From Candidatus Bathyarchaeota archaeon (GTDB lineage: Archaea > Thermoproteota > Bathyarchaeia > Bathyarchaeales > SOJC01), in contig JAUWDF010000020.1 in assembly GCA_030608925.1 (NCBI GenBank), positions 1 to 8,262 of the forward strand: a stretch of DNA of 8,262 bases, written 5' to 3'. A program made the position numbers and the translations under genes. Positions 1 through 6,837 of the stretch are shown one piece after another. The notes beneath the pieces were generated by a model. The model saw only the letters and a list, made by a program, of their open reading frames with translations. It did not search any database and was not told where the DNA came from. Numbering within the stretch: position 1 is the stretch's first letter; every line of letters begins with the position of its first letter.

Positions 1-132
1 AATCTCAGTAAAACCAGCTTTATCTGCTTGTTGAAGAATTGTTCTAATTATTTTTCCACCTGCTTTTTTAAATCTTTCAGGTTTAAATCCTCTATTTTTC
101 TTACTTCCATATTTTGTTCTTAATCGATTAAC
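1..132 (-). other. eS19 C-terminal-half-like segment with a sharp GC drop
   Basis: Codons 123-166 of the ORF above resemble the winged-helix end of ribosomal protein eS19, in the order [33 protein letters not shown]. By my count, bases 1-120 contain 34 G+C (28%), whereas bases 121-420 run at about 40-50% per 60-base block. Codon choice changes too: the segment favours AAA, ATT, AGA and TTA, while the coiled-coil part uses CTT, CGG and GTG more freely. A homology change and a composition change at the same place support a junction near 120-135. Confidence 0.6.
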
Positions 133-498
133 CTCACTTCGAAGCCGGTTCACTTCATCACGTAGTGGTTGTATGTTATCAAGAAAATCTTGCCTGATTG
201 GAGGTCCCAACTCCGCCCATTTTTTCACCAGCAAATCTTGATTTTTCTCAAGATAACTTAAACATTCAAAGCCTTGGCTTCTGAGCTTTGAGAGCCTCGC
301 CGGAAGAACTGCGATTTGTCCCTCCACGTAATTTAAATCGCTTTCGACTCTACTGATCATAATCAAGGCGTTATTGAGGCCGAGGTCAATCGCTCCAAGC
401 CTTGAACGCATAGCTTCTCTTTCTCTATCTAGCGTTGATCTACCAGTGCCTTCCTTTCCTCTGATGCTTCGCCATCTTCCCTTTCTATATACAGGCAT
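1..498 (-). CDS. Incomplete ORF: coiled-coil protein running into an eS19-like segment
   Basis: I translated this frame by hand. It opens at an ATG (496-498) and stays open for 166 codons to the window edge, so the C-terminus is missing. Residues 1-28 are basic. Residues 25-127 are almost wholly helical and charged, with a heptad repeat [14 protein letters not shown] at 115-128, indicating a coiled coil. I do not recognise this part. From about residue 123 the sequence changes character: [15 protein letters not shown], then [18 protein letters not shown] and KAGFTE. This matches, from memory, the conserved C-terminal half of archaeal ribosomal protein eS19. The N-terminal half of eS19 (aromatic- and Pro-rich) is absent. 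GGTG sits 7 nt before the ATG as a weak ribosome binding site, and a TATA-like element lies about 40 nt upstream. A genuine fusion, a rearranged gene and an assembly chimera are all possible. The ORF is confident; its identity is not. Confidence 0.7.
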   Translation of the reverse strand, partial: MPVYRKGRWRSIRGKEGTGRSTLDREREAMRSRLGAIDLGLNNALIMISRVESDLNYVEGQIAVLPARLSKLRSQGFECLSYLEKNQDLLVKKWAELGPPIRQDFLDNIQPLRDEVNRLRSEVNRLRTKYGSKKNRGFKPERFKKAGGKIIRTILQQADKAGFTEI

Positions 499-534
499 CC
501 AAGCACCAACTATCCATAAGTCACAATTTCAGAC

Positions 535-542
535 TATTATAA
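535..542 (-). promoter_or_regulatory. Candidate TATA element for the coiled-coil/eS19-like ORF
   Basis: Read on the minus strand this is TTATAATA, 37-44 nt before the ATG at 498. Archaeal start sites usually fall about 25 nt after the TATA centre, which would give a leader of about 15 nt carrying the GGTG element. It lies in a 298-nt gap (499-796) where I found no gene. The gap also holds a small inverted repeat, CTAGA-aaac-TCTAG at 620-633, of doubtful meaning, and no convincing terminator for the upstream ATPase gene. Confidence 0.45.
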
Positions 543-796
543 GGCATCAATAAAAGCTTGTTTACAGCACAGAAATTACACATCTTATTCTATATCCTTC
601 ATTATACATACTTACTATCCTAGAAAACTCTAGTAATAAGCGAAGGAATGTTTTCGATTTTCAGCCATCGAATAGCTGCATATAGTTTTTTGGATCTAGT
701 AAGCTATGAGTTCAAATTACGTGATAACATGTCCATGTGCGCTGCAGTGCTGTTAGAACTTTGAAGGAGCCGTTGAGTCCATTACTTCTTTTTCAA

Positions 797-1543
797 CTAG
801 ACTTGATATACACTTTGCGTTGAGTATACTTCGACTCCACTTTCATTTATTACGTAAGGTCTCGGTACGGTATCAACTTTTGTGCCGCGCATCTTCAGTA
901 TTTGAACTACTCGTTCTCCCGTTTTTAGGGTCTGCAGAACTGTTACACCATGAGATAAATATTCCTCAGGCTGTACCTGTCTTGCATCTCCCATTGATTG
1001 CACTTCGCTAGTAACTAAACAAGTTGCGCCAGTTGCGGTTAGTGCATCAATTATGTCTAAAGCTGCAAGTCTTCTCTCTGAAACCTTTGGGTAACGAAAC
1101 ACGAGACCAGAAATGGAGTCGAGTACAACACGACGGGCTTCAAGTTTTTTAATCGTTGTATTAATCATGTCAATTAGGTTGGATATTCCTAACTCTCTTC
1201 CACCTACTGATAATCTACCAACTTGAGCTTCTTCAGGGATACGTCGCAAACGGGAAGCTTCTATGAAGTTGAATCTTGCGTTCTGTTCCAATTCTTGGAA
1301 GTCCCAACCAAAAGCTTGCATCTCTTTGATGAAATGGTGTTTTGTTTCATCTAAACTGATATAGACTCCACTTTCATTTTGTTGAACTGCTCCATAATGA
1401 AGGAACTGTGAGCAGAAAATGGTTTTTCCAGTTCCTGGTCCACCTGATACAAGTACCACTCGCTGGTCAGGGAGGCCTCCTCCAAGCATTTCGTCAAGAC
1501 CCGTTATGCCAGTCTCTACTCTCTTCATGGGTTTTTTTTCCAA
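797..1543 (-). CDS. Single-domain KaiC-like / RAD55-family RecA-type ATPase
   Basis: A cytoplasmic P-loop ATPase of the archaeal KaiC-like group. These are single RecA domains thought to act as signalling or assembly ATPases; most have no known partner. The N-terminal signature VETGITGLDEMLGGGLP is at residues 9-25. Walker A GGPGTGKT is at 34-41 with K40 and T41. The acidic pair expected to hold the catalytic base is in SLDE (63-66, E66). The family signature GRLSVGGRELG is at 109-119, Walker B RVVLDSIS at 138-145 with D142, then GATCLVTSE (172-180) and KMRGTKVDTVPRPYVI (217-232). All catalytic motifs are intact, and about 245 residues is normal for one domain. The start is uncertain: TTG at 1541-1543 has GTGA 6 nt upstream and an in-frame stop three codons before it, while ATG at 1526-1528 gives 243 residues and fits the usual N-terminus (MKRV) better. 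It lies 122 nt after the TPR/pseudo-KaiC gene on the same strand, suggesting a functional link. Confidence 0.95.
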   Translation of the reverse strand: MEKKPMKRVETGITGLDEMLGGGLPDQRVVLVSGGPGTGKTIFCSQFLHYGAVQQNESGVYISLDETKHHFIKEMQAFGWDFQELEQNARFNFIEASRLRRIPEEAQVGRLSVGGRELGISNLIDMINTTIKKLEARRVVLDSISGLVFRYPKVSERRLAALDIIDALTATGATCLVTSEVQSMGDARQVQPEEYLSHGVTVLQTLKTGERVVQILKMRGTKVDTVPRPYVINESGVEVYSTQSVYQV

Positions 1544-1574
1544 TTCAAATCACACTCAACATATTCATTATTAC

Positions 1575-1583
1575 TTTTTTATT
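1575..1583 (-). promoter_or_regulatory. Weak candidate TATA element before the KaiC-like gene
   Basis: On the minus strand an A-rich stretch reading ATAAAAAAG lies 32-40 nt before the TTG start at 1543 and about 50 nt before the alternative ATG at 1528. The spacing would suit a short leader to the TTG. The motif is degenerate, and the gene could equally be read through from the TPR gene, since the 122-nt gap holds no clear terminator. Confidence 0.25.
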
Positions 1584-1665
1584 GTCGATGAGGAGCAGGA
1601 ATGTATCTTTTGTTCACATAAAAATCTTACCATCCTGAGAATGATATCCAGCTGAGCCTTGGATT

Positions 1666-4600
1666 TTATATTTCCAGTTTTTCCTTCCTTAAAGGCAGTT
1701 CACTATCAAGATACCTTTGGTCATATAGTTTCTCAACCTTAAGGAACTTTTGCGAGCCTCTCGCGGTCTCTTTTTGGGATATTCTGATTTCACCTTCAAA
1801 GAGACCTACAATTGCATGGACGTCTGCTGAGGAATGCATTCTTGGATTCAGAATAGCCAATGTGATGAAATTTTCTGACCGTAAATCAGGGATTAGTCCC
1901 GCTAACCACTTTCTAGCTAAAGCAGCATGGTGTTGAAGTAGTACATCTGAGACTATTTCAATACACGCCCTTCTTGGACCACTTGAACTGGGGTCCAACT
2001 TTCGAAATACTGATGTTAATGCAATGTTGATTGCAGTGAGATTTTCAACGCCCTTTAACTTGATAACATTTGGTCGGTTTTCGACCATTGCATCCGCTCT
2101 AGGATTGCAGATGAAGACATAGAAGTTTGATTGAAACTTTTCAACTAGATCCATCACTCCCCTTGCCTCGATAGTAATATAGAATGTTATATGATTTTTC
2201 TCCGCTCCAGTTTCAAGAAACTTCCGCACTAACAAGTCTCTTTCATCACATGAAGGTGACGATAATACTACAGCATATTTCTCAGGTAATCCACCTAACA
2301 GCAATTTGTCCAAGTCCCCATGTCCTGTAGTAATGCGACCTGGAAGAATTGCATCTAATACTTCAATTTCCACTGACTGTGGTTTGCGATCTATTTGGTT
2401 CCCCTTTTGGTCAACGCAAATTATCATCGGCGCAATCTGAAAAATTCCTTTATCTAGCGGTCTAAGGCTTAGAATCATTTCTTCAGTCCTTAGTGGCTCT
2501 AGTTGTTTCCCCTTCATCTTGAGATGCGAATCTTCAATGTGAGAGTATTCAGGTGTTGATATAGCATCAAATCCTGAGGGTACAATTCTCTCGATCCTAT
2601 CAAGGAGGACAGATTCTTTGCCGACATTAACGATTTGGATTGCTAGGTTGAAACTTTCTCCAATTCTAATCTCTTTCGCACGTTTTATAATCTTGGCCTG
2701 AATATCTGCGTTTTCAAATCGTTCGAGACCGACAGCTTTTTCTTCATTTGCAGTCGGTGTTACAAAACTCGCTGTGGTGGAAACAGCAGTTGGTGCATGT
2801 AGTACTTCACTTAGAGACAGAGCTAGTTCTCTATCCTTTCTGACTTTTTCTAGAAGTTGTTGAACCTGCAAGGTTTTTTCTGGGTGATTTGCCTGTGTAA
2901 AGGATCCTGCAGAGTATTGTAGGACTTTTTCAGCCATTGCGTAGTATTTTGCCTCTATGTCCGGTTCCGTCTCTCTCTTAGCTCTATCCATGAAAACATA
3001 GGCGTCAAAGAGTCGTTGTGAAGCTTCCGCGTAGGCTGAGGCAGTTTTGAAGCCAGCTTTGAGGTAATAACTCGCTGCAGTATCCATGTGCCTTTTGGCT
3101 GATAAGTACAGTGTCTCTTCTCGGGAGATTTCGAATTCAGTTCCAGCTTCCAGTGCCTTGCAGAAGCTGCTGTTAGCGAGAGCTAACAAACTTGTAGATT
3201 GATCTAGCGTGTATTCCTTGGCTAGGATGAAAAGCTCAGCTGCTTCCCCGTATGTTCCTGGAGATGCGCTTGCCTCTGCAGTCATCATTTTTTGCCATGC
3301 ATTGCATAGATGAACTAATGGTCTTAGCTCTTTTCGAGTTTGCTCTGATTCGCTTTCCATGACTTGTTCAAATCTTTGCGCTGCCAAGCCATATTTCTCT
3401 GCACTATTGGTATGATCGCCTTGTTTGTCTGAGATTCTTGCTTCTTCGAGAGTGATTCTTCCATTACAATATCTTGCTCTGGTTTCCGAAACTTCTAGAA
3501 GTCTCTCCACCAGTTCTCTTTCATCTGATTTCTCAATTTTATTTACTTCAACTCGCAAAAATCCTTTTGATTCGGAGAAAACTTCAATTGATTTTTCGAA
3601 GGCTTCTATTGAATGATCACTTTTTTCTTTTCTGCTCAAATCCTCGGCTTGCTCCAGAAAAGACCATGCAAGGAAGTTTGAAGAGAGGTAGCTCCAGAGT
3701 TTCGATTGGTTTAGAAGATCTGAGCTCTTCCTATAGTGACTAGTAGCAGTTATGTAATCTTTTCTTTTGTGAGCAGATTTGGCTCCCTCTATTTCACTCC
3801 AAGCTTTCATGTAGGAAGCGTAGTCCAGATAAAAGTCTGCGAATTGTGGGATATTCCGAGCAGCTGCTTCATACTCTATAGATGCCCTTTCAAAATCTTT
3901 TGCGGCATCTGCGTACTTACTTAATCGATCACAGATTTGAGCTTTTTTCCAATAGGATTCAGCAACACGACTAGAGAGTTTGACTTTCTTGTAATTCTGA
4001 GCAGCATCTTCGTAGACCTCGTTAGCCTTAATCATAAGATTATTTTCGCATGTTAGTAGCCAGAGTTTGTCAAGCAAACTTCCGAAGTTATCTTCGAATC
4101 TGGCAACTGCAACCAACAGTGTTGGGACTGGACGAGAGGATATCCATCTTTTGCAGCGTTTGACACCCTCTTCCATATCCAATACTGCGTCTTTAAGAAT
4201 TGCTTCCTGCTTCTCGTTATTTGGCTCTATTTTCGCTAGGTCTGCTTTCAGTAGACCTTCGTAGTTTTTTCCAACTCCAGCGACCCAATCGTTGACCTGA
4301 AATGCTTTATCAACGATAGCTATGTATTCTTTCCGATGGTCTAAGGCTTCTTCCAAGATCTTTGTCTTTTCATCATCTGTGGTCTTAAGTTTAGAGTAGA
4401 AATGTAGTGCTTTACTTAAAGCATGAAGTGTTGAGCCTGTGGGATCTGGTGAACCTGAACGCGTGGCGTGCTCTAGTCCACTGCGTCCGATCTCAATTGC
4501 CTTTTCCAGCTTAGAGTTTTTTTCAGGTAAGCTAGTGGCGAAGTCACTTGCTAGCGAGGAGTATGCTTCAGAATAAAACAGGGAGGTTTCCGCGATTAAA

Positions 4601-5607
4601 AAATCTTGGGAGGAAGCCCGCAGAAATCGTATTCCTTCTTTGGCGTGTTTGATGGTTTTTTCGTGACCTTTCCGTCTATTGTCAGGATTTGCTTCCCTTA
4701 TTGCCAGCCAATTGGTGATAAAAGCGAGGACATAATGAGCTGCTCCTTTTAGATAATTGTCTCTCGCCTTTGTTGAATATTCTAGCATTTTTTCAGCGAG
4801 TTCCATCGCTGATAAGGCTTCTTCTGTGAAAAGAAGTTTGCATAATGCAGCTGCCCAGTATGATATAGAAGTATTATAGGCGTCGTCAACTTCCGTTGAA
4901 AGTTGGAGTGCTTTTTCGGAGTACTCTAGGCTTCTTTTAGCAAGGTCTTTTTGCTCGGGCATGCATCCTTGTGCAAACCATACCAGAAGACTTGCTGTTG
5001 AATACGCTTTGAGGAGTTCTTTTTTGTTGTCAAGTTTTGATAAAGCTTTAAGGCATGTTTTTACATGGTCAATTCCTTTTCGACCGATTTTTTTCATTTC
5101 TGTGGAGTCAGATGCTACATGGTGTCTCTCAAGAGTGAATTGAAGCAGTTGATTACACATCCTCCCATAGTTTAATTCGTCGTCAATTTTTCGGAAGATT
5201 TCCAAGCTTTTGTTGCCTAGTGAAAGGCACTCCTCAAGGACTTTTCTCTTATCAGTTGGGTTAGGTATTAGCCAGGACTTCATGTATTGAGCCATGGCGT
5301 TGCATTGGGCGTTTCGGCCTTGATAACTCAAATTTTCTTCTTGGGTGAAATGTTGGGCAGCCTTCTTGTAGTCTTCCACTGATTGTTGTCGAAGCTTTCT
5401 GAATGATTCATTATCCTGAGCCTGAGTTGATTCGCGGCTGCGACAATAACCTATTCTTTCCCAGATATTTCCTGCATCAGGGCCACTTAGCTTTTTAGAA
5501 CGATACCATTCCTCATACAACTTTATGGCTTCAAGCCAGTTGAATTTCTCTTCAAGCTCTCTGGCTTTTTCTGGCCATTCTCTTTTCGTCCGCTTTCGAG
5601 GAGGCAT
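1666..5607 (-). CDS. Giant TPR-solenoid protein with a C-terminal degenerate KaiC-like domain
   Basis: A 1313-residue protein with no signal peptide or membrane segment, so probably cytoplasmic. The N-terminus is basic (MPPRKRTKREW). Residues from about 14 to 930 form a long series of TPR-like helical hairpins, for example AIKLYEEWYR (27-36), YKKAAQHF (80-87), YADAAKDFERA (about 569-580) and a GDHTNSAEKYGLAA stretch near 730. Such solenoids normally bind proteins. Residues about 945-1085 are beta-rich, with an Ig-like pattern (SFNLAIQIVNVGKESVLLDRI) resembling BatD/CARDB-type domains. Residues about 1088-1313 align with KaiC/RecA: GRITTGHGDLDKLLLGGLPEKY (1090-1111) is the family N-terminal signature, but the Walker A position reads SSPSCDERDLL (1116-1126) without the GxxGxGK[ST] lysine or threonine. 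A Walker-B-like strand CIEIVSD ends at D1221, and LKVEKLYDQRY (1289-1299) matches the usual KMRGT strand. ATP hydrolysis by the standard mechanism is unlikely. The start is the only ATG near the N-terminus, with an in-frame TGA 10 codons upstream and no clear Shine-Dalgarno. An intact KaiC-like gene follows 122 nt downstream. Confidence 0.93.
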   Translation of the reverse strand: MPPRKRTKREWPEKARELEEKFNWLEAIKLYEEWYRSKKLSGPDAGNIWERIGYCRSRESTQAQDNESFRKLRQQSVEDYKKAAQHFTQEENLSYQGRNAQCNAMAQYMKSWLIPNPTDKRKVLEECLSLGNKSLEIFRKIDDELNYGRMCNQLLQFTLERHHVASDSTEMKKIGRKGIDHVKTCLKALSKLDNKKELLKAYSTASLLVWFAQGCMPEQKDLAKRSLEYSEKALQLSTEVDDAYNTSISYWAAALCKLLFTEEALSAMELAEKMLEYSTKARDNYLKGAAHYVLAFITNWLAIREANPDNRRKGHEKTIKHAKEGIRFLRASSQDFLIAETSLFYSEAYSSLASDFATSLPEKNSKLEKAIEIGRSGLEHATRSGSPDPTGSTLHALSKALHFYSKLKTTDDEKTKILEEALDHRKEYIAIVDKAFQVNDWVAGVGKNYEGLLKADLAKIEPNNEKQEAILKDAVLDMEEGVKRCKRWISSRPVPTLLVAVARFEDNFGSLLDKLWLLTCENNLMIKANEVYEDAAQNYKKVKLSSRVAESYWKKAQICDRLSKYADAAKDFERASIEYEAAARNIPQFADFYLDYASYMKAWSEIEGAKSAHKRKDYITATSHYRKSSDLLNQSKLWSYLSSNFLAWSFLEQAEDLSRKEKSDHSIEAFEKSIEVFSESKGFLRVEVNKIEKSDERELVERLLEVSETRARYCNGRITLEEARISDKQGDHTNSAEKYGLAAQRFEQVMESESEQTRKELRPLVHLCNAWQKMMTAEASASPGTYGEAAELFILAKEYTLDQSTSLLALANSSFCKALEAGTEFEISREETLYLSAKRHMDTAASYYLKAGFKTASAYAEASQRLFDAYVFMDRAKRETEPDIEAKYYAMAEKVLQYSAGSFTQANHPEKTLQVQQLLEKVRKDRELALSLSEVLHAPTAVSTTASFVTPTANEEKAVGLERFENADIQAKIIKRAKEIRIGESFNLAIQIVNVGKESVLLDRIERIVPSGFDAISTPEYSHIEDSHLKMKGKQLEPLRTEEMILSLRPLDKGIFQIAPMIICVDQKGNQIDRKPQSVEIEVLDAILPGRITTGHGDLDKLLLGGLPEKYAVVLSSPSCDERDLLVRKFLETGAEKNHITFYITIEARGVMDLVEKFQSNFYVFICNPRADAMVENRPNVIKLKGVENLTAINIALTSVFRKLDPSSSGPRRACIEIVSDVLLQHHAALARKWLAGLIPDLRSENFITLAILNPRMHSSADVHAIVGLFEGEIRISQKETARGSQKFLKVEKLYDQRYLDSELPLRKEKLEI

Positions 5608-5681
5608 CGCTATTCTTTGAGAAACTTGTTCTATTCAGGTATGAAAAACTTTCGTTGGTCCAGCATGAAAATAATCGCGAG

Positions 5682-5692
5682 TAATATTATTT
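5682..5692 (-). promoter_or_regulatory. Candidate TATA element for the TPR/pseudo-KaiC gene
   Basis: On the minus strand this reads AAATAATATTA, the most AT-rich hexamer-like core in the 174-nt gap before the gene. It lies about 75-85 nt before the ATG, implying a leader of about 50 nt. A weaker AT-rich stretch at 5641-5650 would give a very short leader. The absence of a ribosome binding site next to the ATG does not settle which is used. Confidence 0.3.
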
Positions 5693-5734
5693 GCCTTTGA
5701 GATAACAGGTGTGCTTACATGCATAAGATGAGAT

Positions 5735-5757
5735 ACTAAAATAAGAATGGAAGAATA
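5735..5757 (-). terminator. Possible T-rich terminator of the nucleotidyltransferase operon
   Basis: About 25 nt past the stop of the second nucleotidyltransferase gene, the minus strand becomes pyrimidine-rich, with CTATTCTTCC followed by ATTCTTATTTTAG. Archaeal transcripts often end at such T-rich tracts without a hairpin. No strong stem-loop precedes it. The position is reasonable, but the motif is weak. Confidence 0.25.
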
Positions 5758-5781
5758 GCTAAGACGTACATTGAAAATCTT

Positions 5782-6837
5782 CTAGTTTTTGGGTACAATG
5801 TATTCTTTACCTCTTCCTTCAGTTGATCCCACGATTACCCTGTCATATTCCAGACCCGTCTGGATGTCTTCAACATGCTCAAGCTTCCCTCGCACAGAGA
5901 TCACCTCTCCCGCTTCTGCAACGCCGCAATAGAGATCTTCATAGGTAACGACCTCCCTAATGTCTGTACTTCCATTTCCTACAACCTTGACCTCTTCGAC
6001 TTTGTAAGTTCCTGGTAAAAAAATGCTATCTTGGCTGTCAGCCACGACTGCTTGTAGAATAATTTTACCCTCAGGTCTATAGATTTTATCCCCATATTTA
6101 TCAGTGGTCTCTTCTTCCAACTTCACAGGATGCAGAGAAAAGGAGGTGTGTTCGAAGACGCCGATATTCCACTTCCGACTGAATAGTCTCTCAGCTTCAC
6201 CGAGGTTTATGGGATGATTCTTAATCTTTTGATTGATCCACTGCTTACGTTCACTATCTTCAAAGGTTCGAATGTCAGAATCTCTTATTATGTAATTTTT
6301 CTTTAGCGTTTTTTTCAAGAAATAGCTATTCTTGATTCCATAAACTGTGAGGTCTATATCTGAAAATTCTGGATTGTGTATATCTAGTAATATTGACCCG
6401 GTCACGCCAAAACTACTAGTCTGAATACTGCTCCGTTCAGACAATAGAACCACTAGGCGACAAACTTTCTCCTGTAAGCGGTCAATACTCATAGTATTCT
6501 TCAAGAGTTCTTGTAGTCTTTCTTCGCACTTATAGTGTCTCTTCATATAGTTGTGAGGAACAGCGGTCATTTTGATGTTGTAGACTGGAGAGAAGAATAG
6601 GTAGTGGTGGTAATTTTCGGATAAGAAGTTAAAGGTTTCAAGTAGATTCGGTATCGTGTATTTCCGCATTACACGCTTGAACTTGATGTTGTCCCTTTGC
6701 CACAGACCTTCTTGAGCTGGAATATATTTTAGATAACTAACCACCCTGTCCACTGGATGACAATGTCCAACGACGCAGAATAGAAAACCCTCTTGTGTGC
6801 GTATAAAATCCCTGTCTCTGAAGAATCTTACTGTCAA
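5782..6837 (-). CDS. Predicted nucleotidyltransferase, divergent second paralog (COG1665-like)
   Basis: A 351-residue protein of the DNA polymerase beta-like nucleotidyltransferase superfamily, resembling the archaeal COG1665 group, whose substrate is unknown to me. Residues 8-40 form the N-terminal block (FIRTQEGFLFCVVGHCHP, then DR), with the HPxDR signature at 27-31. The catalytic motif is GVTGSILL (144-151; G147, S148), followed by SDIDLTVYG (159-167), with D160 and D162 as the expected metal ligands. Residues about 233-340 form a beta-rich C-terminal domain beginning SLHPVKLEEE and containing ISVRGKLEHVE (313-323). The start is TTG: TGA of the upstream gene overlaps it as TTGA, and GGAAGGT lies 7 nt before it, which supports coupled translation. 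Compared with its upstream paralog it has lost recognisable C-terminal blocks such as FTPCRY and SFRGRFCEQA, so it looks the more diverged copy. Confidence is high in fold and low in substrate. Confidence 0.88.
   Translation of the reverse strand: MTVRFFRDRDFIRTQEGFLFCVVGHCHPVDRVVSYLKYIPAQEGLWQRDNIKFKRVMRKYTIPNLLETFNFLSENYHHYLFFSPVYNIKMTAVPHNYMKRHYKCEERLQELLKNTMSIDRLQEKVCRLVVLLSERSSIQTSSFGVTGSILLDIHNPEFSDIDLTVYGIKNSYFLKKTLKKNYIIRDSDIRTFEDSERKQWINQKIKNHPINLGEAERLFSRKWNIGVFEHTSFSLHPVKLEEETTDKYGDKIYRPEGKIILQAVVADSQDSIFLPGTYKVEEVKVVGNGSTDIREVVTYEDLYCGVAEAGEVISVRGKLEHVEDIQTGLEYDRVIVGSTEGRGKEYIVPKN

Noticed and set aside
1..498. ESCRT-III/CdvB-like protein for the coiled-coil N-terminus
   Set aside because: The helical, charged pattern is superficially similar, but I see no Snf7 signature and the downstream part resembles eS19 instead.
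620..633. Inverted repeat CTAGA-aaac-TCTAG as a terminator
   Set aside because: The stem is only five pairs, mostly A-T, with no T tract after it on the minus strand, and it lies about 165 nt past the ATPase stop.
1531..1538. A8 run between the TTG and ATG candidate starts of the KaiC-like gene as a slippage site
   Set aside because: Slippage here would matter only for the TTG start. The ATG downstream restores the normal family N-terminus, so no recoding is needed.
797..1543. Circadian clock KaiC
   Set aside because: There is only one RecA domain, no KaiA or KaiB gene is visible, and the sequence is of the general archaeal KaiC-like/RAD55 type.
820..5143. Several plus-strand ORFs of 60-89 codons opposite the large genes
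   Set aside because: All lie antisense to strong minus-strand genes, have no recognisable motifs, and their composition is explained by the opposite strand.
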